DNA of 64,000 bases from Desulfurococcus mucosus DSM 2162 (GTDB lineage Archaea; Thermoproteota; Thermoprotei_A; Sulfolobales; Desulfurococcaceae), in contig NC_014961.1 of assembly GCF_000186365.1 (NCBI RefSeq), positions 868,001 through 932,000 of the forward strand, in the 5' to 3' direction. The stretch's first letter is position 1. The number at the start of each line of letters is the position of its first letter. A program made the position numbers and the translations under genes. Shown here in pieces: positions 50,766 to 58,987 of this stretch. Below the pieces are notes generated by a model that saw only the letters and a program-made list of their open reading frames with translations, had not been told where the DNA came from and ran no database searches.

Positions 50766-51059
50766 ATGGGCAGGGATCAATTGGTTGGATGGGGCTTACT
50801 CGCATTATCAGTAGTAGTCGTAGTGGTCTACGCGTACATCCTGTTCCTGACACCCTACTCAAGCCTACTCATACAGATAACATTAATGGTGGCTGTCGCC
50901 GGGGTCTTCGGGATCCTGGGTTGGATAGGGTACACACTGGCTACAACGCCTCCACCAAAACCCATTGAGGAGATAGAGAAGGAGATAGAGGCAGAGCTGA
51001 AAAAACTCGAGGAGAACACCGGCAAGGATAACGCGAGCGAGAGTAAGCCATCAGCGTAA
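50766..51059 (+). CDS. small membrane protein with acidic tail, 97 aa
   Basis: Two hydrophobic helices (LVGWGLLALSVVVVVVYAYILFL, about 6-28; SSLLIQITLMVAVAGVFGILGWIGYTL, about 33-59) and a charged helical tail EEIEKEIEAELKKLEENTGKDNASES. Not a named family that I recognise. ATG 50766 with GAGGTG nine bases before; GTG 50754 is possible. TATA TTTTTATACTTA near 50709. It has its own promoter after the ribosomal pair. Confidence 0.68.
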   Translation: MGRDQLVGWGLLALSVVVVVVYAYILFLTPYSSLLIQITLMVAVAGVFGILGWIGYTLATTPPPKPIEEIEKEIEAELKKLEENTGKDNASESKPSA

Positions 51060-51064
51060 AACAC

Positions 51065-52024
51065 TTAAACCATTAGTTTAACCACAGGGAGCTTCATACT
51101 GTACCTAAGTTTTCCCGTGTCCTCCCCCACGCCTGGCTTCCTGAATACGAATAGCTTCTCATGGTAGATCAAGAGGAAGTTTCTCTTCCTCAGCCTGTTC
51201 CAAACTTCCCTAGTTGTCTTCATCTTGTGCTGGATCTTTATGACCTCCTCCTTCAGTATGAAGCCCGCGTCCAGGAAGACTTCCAGGGCGTAATGTGTTA
51301 TCGGAACATAGTGTCCGTGCACCCTTGTGTCGCCGATGAGGATCCCACAGTACCTGCCTGGCTTAAGAACCCTGTATATTTCCCCAGCCACCTCCCTGAG
51401 CCACTCCAGGTATTCTTCAAGCGTTCTAGCATTGGAGAGATCCCCGTCTACATTGCCTCCATACCCTATTATGTTGAAATACGGTGGGTGAGTGGCAACC
51501 AGGTCCACCGTGTTATCTCTTATCTCATCAAGCCTCCTAGCATCACCGTGGAAAACCCTGTATCCCTGTACACCAGTGCCTTCTCCCCCAGCATCTAAGC
51601 CGGGCAAGGCTCCCTGTTTTCTCAGCGCGTTGACAAGATAGTAGAGTCTGTGATGGGTTAGCATGACAGCGTTATAGTTTATGTCGACAGCTATGCATTT
51701 TCTCCCGAGGAGGACTGCCTCTATGCATGTGGTCCCGGAGCCAGCCATGGGGTCTAGAACAATCTCGCCTGGCTCCGTATAGCCTAATATGAGTGCCCTA
51801 GCCATCTGGGGAGGCCAATTACCCCTGTAGTCACCTCTGTGAGTGGCCCAGGAACCCCTCTTAGGGAAACTCCATATGGTTGTGGAAACATCGGTTAGCT
51901 CATCCGCGGAGGGCTCAAGCCTTCTAACCTCAATCGGGCTAAGATCAACTTCTTGGCCTCCAACAATGATTCTCCTGTTCCTTGAAACGAAATCCAGGTA
52001 TTCTCCAACAGTTACCTCCCTCAT
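51065..52024 (-). CDS. solo DNA methyltransferase-like protein
   Basis: SAM-dependent amino-methyltransferase of the N4/N6 type (COG0863-like). Motif I is VLDPMAGSGTTCIEAVLLGRKCIAVDI (about residues 86-112), and the catalytic motif IV is LVATHPPYFNIIGY near 180-193 (H-P-P-Y where D/S/N-P-P-Y is usual). The early WSFPKRGSWATHRGDYRGNWPPQMARALILGYTEPG resembles the target region of such enzymes. No restriction gene is nearby, so it could be an orphan DNA methylase or act on RNA. The His in motif IV is unusual. It converges on the membrane protein gene with five bases between. Confidence 0.8.
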   Translation of the reverse strand: MREVTVGEYLDFVSRNRRIIVGGQEVDLSPIEVRRLEPSADELTDVSTTIWSFPKRGSWATHRGDYRGNWPPQMARALILGYTEPGEIVLDPMAGSGTTCIEAVLLGRKCIAVDINYNAVMLTHHRLYYLVNALRKQGALPGLDAGGEGTGVQGYRVFHGDARRLDEIRDNTVDLVATHPPYFNIIGYGGNVDGDLSNARTLEEYLEWLREVAGEIYRVLKPGRYCGILIGDTRVHGHYVPITHYALEVFLDAGFILKEEVIKIQHKMKTTREVWNRLRKRNFLLIYHEKLFVFRKPGVGEDTGKLRYSMKLPVVKLMV

Positions 52025-52199
52025 AGCTGACTATCTCCCCCATAGTACAAGCCTTCAACACGGATGCTATGCGACCCACATACTATATGACGGGGGCTCC
52101 TTAATGCTTAATTAATCAAAGGCGTCTAAGTTTCCGGGAAGCATGCCGCGTAGGGCCTGGAAGCTAAGGAGAACCTACAAAGGGGATCGAGTCTACACT

Positions 52200-52400
52200 T
52201 AGGCACCAGTTTTTTAAACCATACACTGGCCGCCGGCCCCCTACTCTAGGAGGCGGGGAAGATTTAGGGCTACATCCCCAGGTGGATCCGGCTCTAGGCC
52301 GGGTCCCCGGCCCACCGCCCCCATCATCTCTGCGACTCGGCACTATGGATTCAATGCTTTTCAACAGCACGCCCTGCGTCCTCCGCTAGGCGGCGAGTAG
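52200..52400. other. G+C-rich structured intergenic island
   Basis: The 452-base gap between the methyltransferase and the hemerythrin-like gene holds no convincing frame. A TATA-like TTTTTTAAACC at about 52208 is followed by a dense G/C-rich segment to about 52340 with pairable blocks (CCGGCTCTAGGCCGGG; GGCGGGGAAGA ... CATCCCC). Promoter plus structure suggests a small RNA on the + strand, but I found no consensus of a known class. The remaining flanks (52025-52200, 52340-52476) show only the promoter of the downstream gene (TTCTTATACAG near 52457). Confidence 0.35.
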
Positions 52401-52476
52401 CTTGTTTCACATACTCGTTTTCAGCCTCAATGTATAATAATGGCGTTCAAGATCATTTCTTATACAGTGATATCAC

Positions 52477-53238
52477 ATGGCATCCAACATTTTCATGGTT
52501 AGAGAGGATGAGGATATTGAAAGAGTGATGGAGGAGATCCCGTTAAACAAGCTACTACGCTACTTAGAGTTAGAGTCCGTAGAAGTGTTTGGAACCGGGG
52601 ATAGGAGGATAGACCCAGGCATCCTGGAGAAGTATGTTTCATCGAACGAATACTACCTCGTAGAGGGGTGCACAGGGGATTTCTGCCGGAGGATACTTTC
52701 CAAGGGCAGGGTTGTCCTCAACGCTGAGTGTTTTTCAAAATCATCGGGTAACCCTGTCGCCTGCAGGGATCGCAGTGTTCTCACATCCCTGGGCGATGTC
52801 GAGGAACTCTCCATCTACAGGGTTCTCTCTCCATTCACGGCATGGATGGAGAAGTATGGGCTGGGATTCAAGCCCATGGATGACGCACATAGAGTAATGT
52901 TCGAAAAACTCAACGGTGTTATCGAGTACATAGTGGAGGGGAAGCCTGACAAGATAACTGAAGCATTCAAAGAGGCATACGACTACATATTACTCTACTT
53001 CAAGATTGAGGAGGAATACATGGCTAGATGCGGCTACGATAAAAAGAAGATGAAGGAGCATATGAAAAGACACAGGGAGTTCAAGGAAGTACTCGACAAG
53101 TTGACTGCAGCGGGCAGGGCCTCCGAGTTCGTGGCAATGTTCGGAGAGCTCTACGAGTACATGGCCTCATACCTTGACTACATGTTGAGAGACGACAAGG
53201 ATATAGCAGAGTTCCTCAAGAACACGTGCGGCATGTGA
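52477..53238 (+). CDS. hemerythrin-like protein with altered ligands
   Basis: Residues about 138-250 form a four-helix bundle like hemerythrin: DDAHRVMFEKLNGVIEYIVEG, YDYILLYFKIEEEYMARCGYD, KMKEHMKRHREFKEVLDKL, LYEYMASYLDYMLRDDKDIAEFLK. The H-x3-H pair and the E-E motif are present, but the His of H-F-x2-E-E is Tyr (LYFKIEEE) and the final His before x3-D is missing. Residues 1-137 are an unrecognised domain with several Cys (EGCTGDFC, LNAECF, VACRD). It may bind metal differently or not at all. ATG start, TATA about 20 bases before. Confidence 0.65.
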   Translation: MASNIFMVREDEDIERVMEEIPLNKLLRYLELESVEVFGTGDRRIDPGILEKYVSSNEYYLVEGCTGDFCRRILSKGRVVLNAECFSKSSGNPVACRDRSVLTSLGDVEELSIYRVLSPFTAWMEKYGLGFKPMDDAHRVMFEKLNGVIEYIVEGKPDKITEAFKEAYDYILLYFKIEEEYMARCGYDKKKMKEHMKRHREFKEVLDKLTAAGRASEFVAMFGELYEYMASYLDYMLRDDKDIAEFLKNTCGM

Positions 53239-53301
53239 ACACCCGGCTTTAAGCCTGCTTCCAGCACCATGCATCCATGAACTATACCGCTACTGAAGAA
53301 C

Positions 53302-53646
53302 CTACCGTCGGAGTCCACTGGCTTCAGCCACCCTTGTCCCTGGGCCCAGCTTCTCGAGCACGGATGCCACTTTTCCCTCTATTGAGAGATCCTTGTCAAC
53401 CCTGTAATCTATGGATAGATCTATTAGTATTCTTCTAACGCCCTTATGCGTGAGCACGTCGATCACCGCTTTAAGTATTTCAGACACCTCCTCTACATTA
53501 TTCACCTCTATTATCGTGGCTGAAGCCGTTAACACATGCTTGAGCCCTAGTGATTCGAAAACCCTCTCCACCTCGGCTACGTAGTCACTGAGGCTGGTGG
53601 TGCATGTTCCAATTGGGGTCACGCGCAAAGTTAGTATCAGCTTCAA
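53302..53646 (-). CDS. MTH1187/YkoF-type protein (DUF77)
   Basis: 114-residue ferredoxin-like protein: LILTLRVTPIGTCTTSLSDYVAEVERVFESLGLKHVLTASATIIEVNNVEEVSEILKAVIDVLTHKGVRRILIDLSIDYRVDK. The T-P-I-G-T...S-L-S-x-Y-V motif and R-I-x-x-x-x-x-I-D-x-R-x-D are the family marks. Relatives bind thiamine or hydroxymethylpyrimidine, so a role in thiamine salvage is possible. It stands alone between two unrelated genes. Confidence 0.85.
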   Translation of the reverse strand: MKLILTLRVTPIGTCTTSLSDYVAEVERVFESLGLKHVLTASATIIEVNNVEEVSEILKAVIDVLTHKGVRRILIDLSIDYRVDKDLSIEGKVASVLEKLGPGTRVAEASGLRR

Positions 53647-53781
53647 CCCGGGCCACCGTTACTAGTCCTCTAGTAGATGATTAGGAGTATTTATCTCTTG
53701 GATCCATGCTTCCTGAATCCCGGGGAATATTGTGGGAAACATTTTTAAGCATGGCAATATAGATATGAGCATGTGGTGGAT

Positions 53782-54288
53782 ATGAGCCTCTTGATCAGGC
53801 TACAGGCACCCGTACATCCAGGGAGCAGGGGGGATGCCAGGCTCCTGGGAATAGTCCTCTATACTGCCACACTACTTAGACCGGAGACATTACAGTTATT
53901 GAGCAGCGTGGAGGATAAGGCAGGGTTCATCAAGGAGCTTTACGCTGCGGCATCAGCCTTATCCATGTTTAGAGCTAACTACTCCTACGGTTTAATAAGC
54001 CAGGAGCTCGGGATACCTGAGAAAACCGTGAGGAGGTACACTAGGGGCGGGGACACCATTAGCAAACTCGTGTCATCAGTCCTCAGCGAGCTCGAGTCTA
54101 GGGGAGGGTACATTGAGGTAGAGATACCCAGTGTTGAATCCTTAAAGGCAAAGATCAACGGGTTAGAGGAGGAGAACAAGGAGTTGAGGAAACGCATCCA
54201 GGAGCTAGAAGCCCAGGTATCCCAGTTAAGGAACACCGTGGAGCTCGTTAAGGCCCGGCTCAAGGAGCTACAGGAAACACTCCACTAG
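53782..54288 (+). CDS. coiled-coil protein with HTH-like segment, 168 aa
   Basis: Residues about 62-90 (YSYGLISQELGIPEKTVRRYTRGGDTISKLVS) look like a helix-turn-helix; residues about 118-168 (LKAKINGLEEENKELRKRIQELEAQVSQLRNTVELVKARLKELQETL) form a clear heptad coiled coil. A helical N-terminal segment precedes. It may be an archaeal DNA-binding protein that dimerises through the coil. ATG 53782 has GGTGG just before and TATA ATTTTTAAGC about 40 bases upstream; GTG 53773 is the other option. Confidence 0.68.
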   Translation: MSLLIRLQAPVHPGSRGDARLLGIVLYTATLLRPETLQLLSSVEDKAGFIKELYAAASALSMFRANYSYGLISQELGIPEKTVRRYTRGGDTISKLVSSVLSELESRGGYIEVEIPSVESLKAKINGLEEENKELRKRIQELEAQVSQLRNTVELVKARLKELQETLH

Positions 54289-54366
54289 CCCTCACGGAGC
54301 TGAGGAAACTAGCTGACCACGCATACCTGTCGAGGAGCCCGCCGGGAACAATTCACTACCCTCGGA

Positions 54367-54405
54367 GGGCTCCTGCCCTGAAGGGTGAGGCTTCCAATTG
54401 TAAAC
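54367..54405 (-). repeat. solo IS605-type end element
   Basis: GGCTCCTGCCCTGAAGGG then TGAGGCTTCCAATTGTAAAC; the hairpin GCCCT-GA-AGGG differs by one base from the copy at 24145. It sits in the 135-base gap between two convergent genes, 18 bases from the dipeptidase stop. Confidence 0.55.
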
Positions 54406-54423
54406 GGTGTGGTTAACGCCTCT

Positions 54424-55431
54424 TCACTTAAGCCATGCTGAGAGCACTCTCACAGCGTTTCTCCATGCTATCTTCTCGATGTCCTCGGGGGTGAAGCCCT
54501 CGGCTACTAGTGAGCTCCAGAGGTTTCCTATCTTGTCAATGGACTCGAGCCCGGCGACCAGTGGGGTGTCGAGTGAGCCGAAGTAGTCTGAGCCAATTGC
54601 AATTACGTCCACGCCGTAGTTATCCCTTATGTAGACTGCATGCCTGACGAGTTCTGCCACCCCTGGCCTCCCGCTTGAGACAAACGGGGATATGAAGACT
54701 AATCCTACGACTCCCTTGCTCTCAGCTATGGTCTCCAGTGACTTATCATCCAGGTTCCTGGGTGCGTCGTGCACGGTTTTCACGTTAGCGTGGCTGACGA
54801 GCACGGGTTTCCCGGTTACCTCGTAGACATCCCTGATGGTCTTGGCGCTGGCGTGGGCTAGGTCTACAACTACCCCTAGCTCGACGGCTCTACCAACCAG
54901 TTCCACTCCCTCCCTCGTTAAACCGTTGTCCACCTGTGCCCTGCATGAAGACGCATACTTGTTACTGTAGTTCCAGGTCAAGCCAAGTACTCTGAGGCCT
55001 GCACTGTGCAGTAGGTCGAGTTCCTCCGGGTTCCTCAACGGGTCTGCTCCTTCGAGCCCGATTATCAGCCCCATTCGATTCCAGTCGCCCTCGAAGAGGC
55101 CTGTGAGACCGTCCTTTGCTTCAACAAGCTTCAACTCCCTGTGTGCTGTGACAAGATTCCTGTACAAGCTGATCCCTTCGAAAACTAACTCGAGGCTTGG
55201 GTAGTGCCTGTAAGTTATCCTTCCATGCCCCGTGTACCAGGGTATCATGGGGAAAACCGCCCCCACTATGAGCCGCGTGTTGCTGGCGATGTACTTCGGT
55301 ATGTCTGCATGCCTGTAGGGCTCGTCAACGTCGAGGGGCTTCAATGGGAAGGGGTTGAGCAGGCTGCCTGACAGTATATAGGCTGCTAAGTCCTCGTGGA
55401 GATCCACGAGAGGCGGGTTCAAGGCATGCAC
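54424..55431 (-). CDS. membrane-dipeptidase family peptidase (M19)
   Basis: Zinc dipeptidase of the renal-dipeptidase family. Metal ligands are all visible: H-x-D in VDLHEDLAAY, Glu in IIGLEGADPL, His in VVDLAHASAKTI and His in LVSHANVKTVHDAPRNLDD, with Asp in IGSDYFGSLD. 335 residues, complete. It hydrolyses dipeptides and sometimes D-amino-acid peptides. GTG/ATG at 55431. Confidence 0.92.
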   Translation of the reverse strand: MHALNPPLVDLHEDLAAYILSGSLLNPFPLKPLDVDEPYRHADIPKYIASNTRLIVGAVFPMIPWYTGHGRITYRHYPSLELVFEGISLYRNLVTAHRELKLVEAKDGLTGLFEGDWNRMGLIIGLEGADPLRNPEELDLLHSAGLRVLGLTWNYSNKYASSCRAQVDNGLTREGVELVGRAVELGVVVDLAHASAKTIRDVYEVTGKPVLVSHANVKTVHDAPRNLDDKSLETIAESKGVVGLVFISPFVSSGRPGVAELVRHAVYIRDNYGVDVIAIGSDYFGSLDTPLVAGLESIDKIGNLWSSLVAEGFTPEDIEKIAWRNAVRVLSAWLK

Positions 55432-55535
55432 CCTGGATCACTGATGGCAACCATGGTTAAAAACAATAATGTGCCGTGTTTCAACGTGTTCACATAGCAT
55501 GAACAGGGGACGGCATCTATATTAGGCACAAGACA

Positions 55536-56825
55536 TTGAGTTATGGATGGGTGTCAAGGTTGCTGGACCCCGAGGAGGTTCGCAAGGACTTCCCCATCCT
55601 GACCAGGGAGGTGAATGGTAGGAGACTAGTATACTTCGACAACGCGGCAACAACGCAGAAGCCTCTTCAAGTGATCAACGCTATCAGCAACTACTACATG
55701 TATCACAACGCCAATGTTCACCGGGGCTTCCACACTCTCAGCCAGGAAGCCAGTCAAATGTATGAGGAGGCGCATGAGAAGGTGGCGAAATTCATAAATG
55801 CCTACTCGTGGAGAGAAGTGGTCTTCTGTAGTAACACGACTGAAGCACTAAACATAGTTGCATACGGCTGGGGCCTATGGAACCTTAGGGAGGGAGATGA
55901 AATAGTTTTAACGGTAATGGACCACCATAGCTCCATGCTTCCATGGAGAATAATAGCCAAGCTCAAGGGTGCAAGAGTCAAGTACGTTGACATCACTGAC
56001 GACGGATACCTAAGGTATGAGCAGTTCGAGGAACTCATAAGTGAGAAGACCCGCGTGGTCGCATTCCCGATAGCCAGCAACGTGCTGGGCACTATAAATG
56101 ATGCGCGGAGAATAGCCCGGCTAGCACATAGGGTTGGAGCAATAGTTGTCGCGGACGGCGCCCAGAGCGTCCCACACATACCAACCGATGTAAGAGAACT
56201 CGAAGTAGACTTCCTGGCTTTCAGCGGGCATAAAATGCTCGGCCCCACAGGGATAGGTGTACTGTGGGGTAGACAGGACCTCTTGGAGTCCATGCACCCA
56301 TTCAAGGTCGGGGGCGACACCATCAAGGATGTAACACTCGACGACATAGTGTGGCATGACCTCCCCTGGAGATTCGAAGCTGGAACACCAAACATTGCCG
56401 AGGGCATCGGGCTCGGTGTGGCAGTGGAATACTTAACTAGGATCGGTATGAGTAATGTAAGGGAGCATGAGAAGACCCTTGTCGAATACACGTTGAAGAG
56501 GATGAGGGAGCTCGAGGATGTAGAGTACTATGGGCCGCGGAACCCCGCGGATAAGACCGGTGTCATAGCATTTAACATCAAGGGCTTAAACCACCACACC
56601 GTGGGATCAGCGCTCGACTTGTTCGGAATAGCTGTGAGAACCGGTATGCACTGCGCCCACCCATTACACTACAGGCTCGGGTTGAAGGGTACTGTCAGGG
56701 CAAGCTACTACATATACAATACACTCGAAGAAATCGACTACTTCATAGAATCACTAGAGAAAATAATCTCATTAAAGGACTCACTTAGATCCAAGCCCGC
56801 AAAAGAAGTCTGCACGGGTACATAA
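55536..56825 (+). CDS. sufS: cysteine desulfurase, SufS-type
   Basis: PLP enzyme that takes sulfur from cysteine for Fe-S clusters and thiolated tRNAs. Motifs: RLVYFDNAATTQKPLQVI, DHHSSMLPWRIIAKLKGA, the Schiff-base Lys in FLAFSGHKMLGPTGIGVLWG, and the persulfide Cys in VRTGMHCAHPLHYRLG (about residue 372). SufS-like spacing, 429 residues. TTG 55536 is possible; a GTG at 55551 (VSRLLDPEEV) could be the true start. No SufBCD genes are adjacent. Confidence 0.92.
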   Translation: MSYGWVSRLLDPEEVRKDFPILTREVNGRRLVYFDNAATTQKPLQVINAISNYYMYHNANVHRGFHTLSQEASQMYEEAHEKVAKFINAYSWREVVFCSNTTEALNIVAYGWGLWNLREGDEIVLTVMDHHSSMLPWRIIAKLKGARVKYVDITDDGYLRYEQFEELISEKTRVVAFPIASNVLGTINDARRIARLAHRVGAIVVADGAQSVPHIPTDVRELEVDFLAFSGHKMLGPTGIGVLWGRQDLLESMHPFKVGGDTIKDVTLDDIVWHDLPWRFEAGTPNIAEGIGLGVAVEYLTRIGMSNVREHEKTLVEYTLKRMRELEDVEYYGPRNPADKTGVIAFNIKGLNHHTVGSALDLFGIAVRTGMHCAHPLHYRLGLKGTVRASYYIYNTLEEIDYFIESLEKIISLKDSLRSKPAKEVCTGT

Positions 56826-56898
56826 CACTAATCTAGCATAGGGTTGCTTTTCATTCCAACGGTTCAGAGGCCGTAAAGCCACATACTCTTTGATGATG

Positions 56899-56933
56899 AC
56901 CCGCCATGAAGAGCGAGGCCTCCAATTATAAAC
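56899..56933 (-). repeat. solo IS605-type end element, diverged
   Basis: CCCGCCATGAAGAGCGAGG then CCTCCAATTATAAACCATGT; two mismatches weaken the hairpin, but the right flank matches 24145 closely (TAAACCATGT in both). It lies in the gap after sufS with no other gene content in 56826-57049. Confidence 0.5.
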
Positions 56934-57049
56934 CATGTCCCGGGGACGGCGGAAGACTGGGGTTTCCACGTATCTAGTGGAAGCAAATGAGAGAAAAGCG
57001 TGATACGGGAAAAAACAAGTGGATATAGGTCTAGACGAGTAGCAGTGAT

Positions 57050-57217
57050 TTACTTCGCAGGACCAAGGATCCTGGCGAACTTCTTACCGGAATAGGGGCT
57101 GGTAGCGAACGCTATCTTTATCTTGCCCCTCTTAGTCTCCTTCACTACTACCTCGTACTGGTCTGTCTCGAAGTACTTCTTAGCCTTTAGGTCGAAGAAC
57201 TTTAGTTTCTCCGGCAT
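57050..57217 (-). CDS. small basic protein, 55 aa
   Basis: Starts ATG 57217 with a strong GGAGGG eight bases before and a TATA (GTTTAAATATAGC) farther upstream. Sequence MPEKLKFFDLKAKKYFETD, then QYEVVVKETKRGKIKIAFAT, SPYSGKKFARILGPAK: about 15 Lys/Arg, alternating beta strands, no Cys. The size and charge recall small crenarchaeal nucleic-acid or chromatin proteins, but it is not Cren7, Sso7d or Alba. Real coding is supported by the promoter, ribosome-binding site and codon pattern. Confidence 0.72.
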   Translation of the reverse strand: MPEKLKFFDLKAKKYFETDQYEVVVKETKRGKIKIAFATSPYSGKKFARILGPAK

Positions 57218-57227
57218 TCCCCAATCC

Positions 57228-57512
57228 CTCCTTCTACGTGTACTTTATCTAGTACATTGCTATATTTAAACTTTATGTTTTGTAGAAACAGTTCCCGCTA
57301 AACACATTTATGTTTGACATAAAATGTGATTAAGAACTATTACACTATCTTGTTTCTAAGACATGAGAAATATATAAGGGGATATGATAAAAAATTCATC
57401 GGCTTTGGACTACTGTTACATTATAAAATACATTGTTATAGTTACAGTTCACGATCTGGGGAGACACCGCGGATCGCGTGTACAGTGGAGAGTTGTTTGT
57501 ATAACATTGAAC
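57228..57512. other. AT-rich gap
   Basis: About 285 bases, markedly more AT-rich than the rest of the window, with several TATA-like runs (TATATTTAAACTTTATG, AATATATAAGGGGATATG, ACATTATAAAATACATTG). It contains the promoter of the 55-residue gene. A short + frame across it has no supported start or family, so I call no gene. It may be a foreign insertion or a regulatory region. Confidence 0.45.
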
Positions 57513-58922
57513 TCACACCAAGGGCCATGAGACATCCGGCTCCCTGCATATGCCGGCCCGAGTATACAGGTTCCAAGCCGCTTTCTCGGCTTCCTCAATG
57601 ACGTCTTCCTCTTTGAATGTTAGTATCCTTCTCTCAAACATTACTAGTCTACCATCTATGATACTGTGCTTCACATCGCTACCTGAGGCAGCGTAGACCA
57701 GGTGTGATACTGGATTATTCAATGGATGTAGATGAGGGCTCCAGTAGTCGACCACTATAATGTCCGCTCTCTTGCCTACCTCTATGCTTCCAACCATGTT
57801 ATCTATCATCAGTGCGCGTGCACCATTCAATGTAGCCATTTCTAGGACTTGCTCTGCTCTTATAGCGTCGGCCCTAAGGGTTCTCAACGGCTGGAGGAGG
57901 GCCGCATGCTTCATCTCTCTTACCAGGTCGTATGTATTGTTGCTTGGGCCTCCATCCGTACCAAGTGCTACGTTAACCCTGTGTGAGAGCATTTCCGCTA
58001 TTCTTGCGGCTCCACTGGCGAGCTTCATGTTGCTTGACGGGTTGTGACTAACAGTTGTACCGGTCTCCCCGAGGATCCTTATTTCCTCGTCGCTGACCCA
58101 TACAACATGGACTAGCACGGTGTTGGGACCCGTTAATCCAACCCAGTGGGCGAACTCGACTGGTTTCTTCCCGAACACCTTGCTCGTGTACTCTACGTCT
58201 TCACGCACCTCGGCGAGATGCATTGTTACACCAGTCTTAAGCTCCCGTGCTTTCTCCGAGATCCTCCTATACAGTTCCACGCTCACTGCTCCAGGGGTTC
58301 TCGGCCCGAACCAGATCCATATCCTGCCATCCCATCCATGATACTTACTGTGGAGTCTCAGGGTATCCTTGAAGCTCGTGTCCCCTGGCTCAACCAGGCC
58401 CTCGTGCAGTATGTTGTCTTCTAACGCATACCCTTTTAAATCCATAACGTGTCTCGCTATTGCCGCCCTGATCCCTGAGCCATGAATGAACTCCACTATG
58501 TTGTCTATACCGTATCGCCCAACAAGCCCTGTCTCAAGGAAGCCCGTGGTTCCAGTCTTAATCATCTCTAACACTACTAGTTTAGCTGATGCAAGTGCCT
58601 CCTCAGGCTTATAGTTTCCCTGGAGTGGCCATACCCTCTCCTTCAGCCAGGGGATCAATGGAAGGTAGTCCGCACACGCCCTCAGAAGGCCTTGGGCTAG
58701 GTGCACGTGTGTGTTGATTAACCCCGGCATAACTATGTCTCTCTCAGCGTTGATGACGATGTCCGAGTAGTGGAGGTAGTCCTTGTCGAGTACATCCCTT
58801 TTCCCAACAGCCCTTATCACGCCGTCCTCCACGGCTACCGCGCCATCACGTATTATCCTCCTGGAGGAGTCCATTGTTATTATCCAGCCGCCTCTCACAT
58901 AGATGTCGGCCAAGTAACCCAC
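57513..58922 (-). CDS. amidohydrolase, MtaD/SAH- or deoxyadenosine-deaminase type
   Basis: Zinc-dependent deaminase of the TRZ/ATZ group, 469 residues. H-x-H in MPGLINTHVHLAQGLLRACAD, His in TMHLAEVREDVEY, His in HVVWVSDEEI, and Asp in NVALGTDGGPSNNTYDLVREM; the SHNPSSNMKLASG segment is typical. In archaea such enzymes deaminate S-adenosylhomocysteine, methylthioadenosine or 5'-deoxyadenosine. It is divergent from adenine deaminase with 65 bases between, so both purine enzymes may share control. Confidence 0.87.
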   Translation of the reverse strand: MGYLADIYVRGGWIITMDSSRRIIRDGAVAVEDGVIRAVGKRDVLDKDYLHYSDIVINAERDIVMPGLINTHVHLAQGLLRACADYLPLIPWLKERVWPLQGNYKPEEALASAKLVVLEMIKTGTTGFLETGLVGRYGIDNIVEFIHGSGIRAAIARHVMDLKGYALEDNILHEGLVEPGDTSFKDTLRLHSKYHGWDGRIWIWFGPRTPGAVSVELYRRISEKARELKTGVTMHLAEVREDVEYTSKVFGKKPVEFAHWVGLTGPNTVLVHVVWVSDEEIRILGETGTTVSHNPSSNMKLASGAARIAEMLSHRVNVALGTDGGPSNNTYDLVREMKHAALLQPLRTLRADAIRAEQVLEMATLNGARALMIDNMVGSIEVGKRADIIVVDYWSPHLHPLNNPVSHLVYAASGSDVKHSIIDGRLVMFERRILTFKEEDVIEEAEKAAWNLYTRAGICREPDVSWPLV

Positions 58923-58987
58923 CTACATGTTAGATGTTATCACGTAAAGTTTAATAATCCTGACCAAGTGAAAAAGACCTAAAAGGC

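Noticed and set aside
57228-57512. Replication origin
   Set aside because: AT-rich, but no Orc1/Cdc6 gene nearby and no origin-recognition repeats that I can see.
57326-57601. 91-codon + strand open frame in the AT-rich gap
   Set aside because: It runs into the amidohydrolase gene on the other strand, has no promoter or ribosome-binding site in place, and its composition just mirrors the AT bias.
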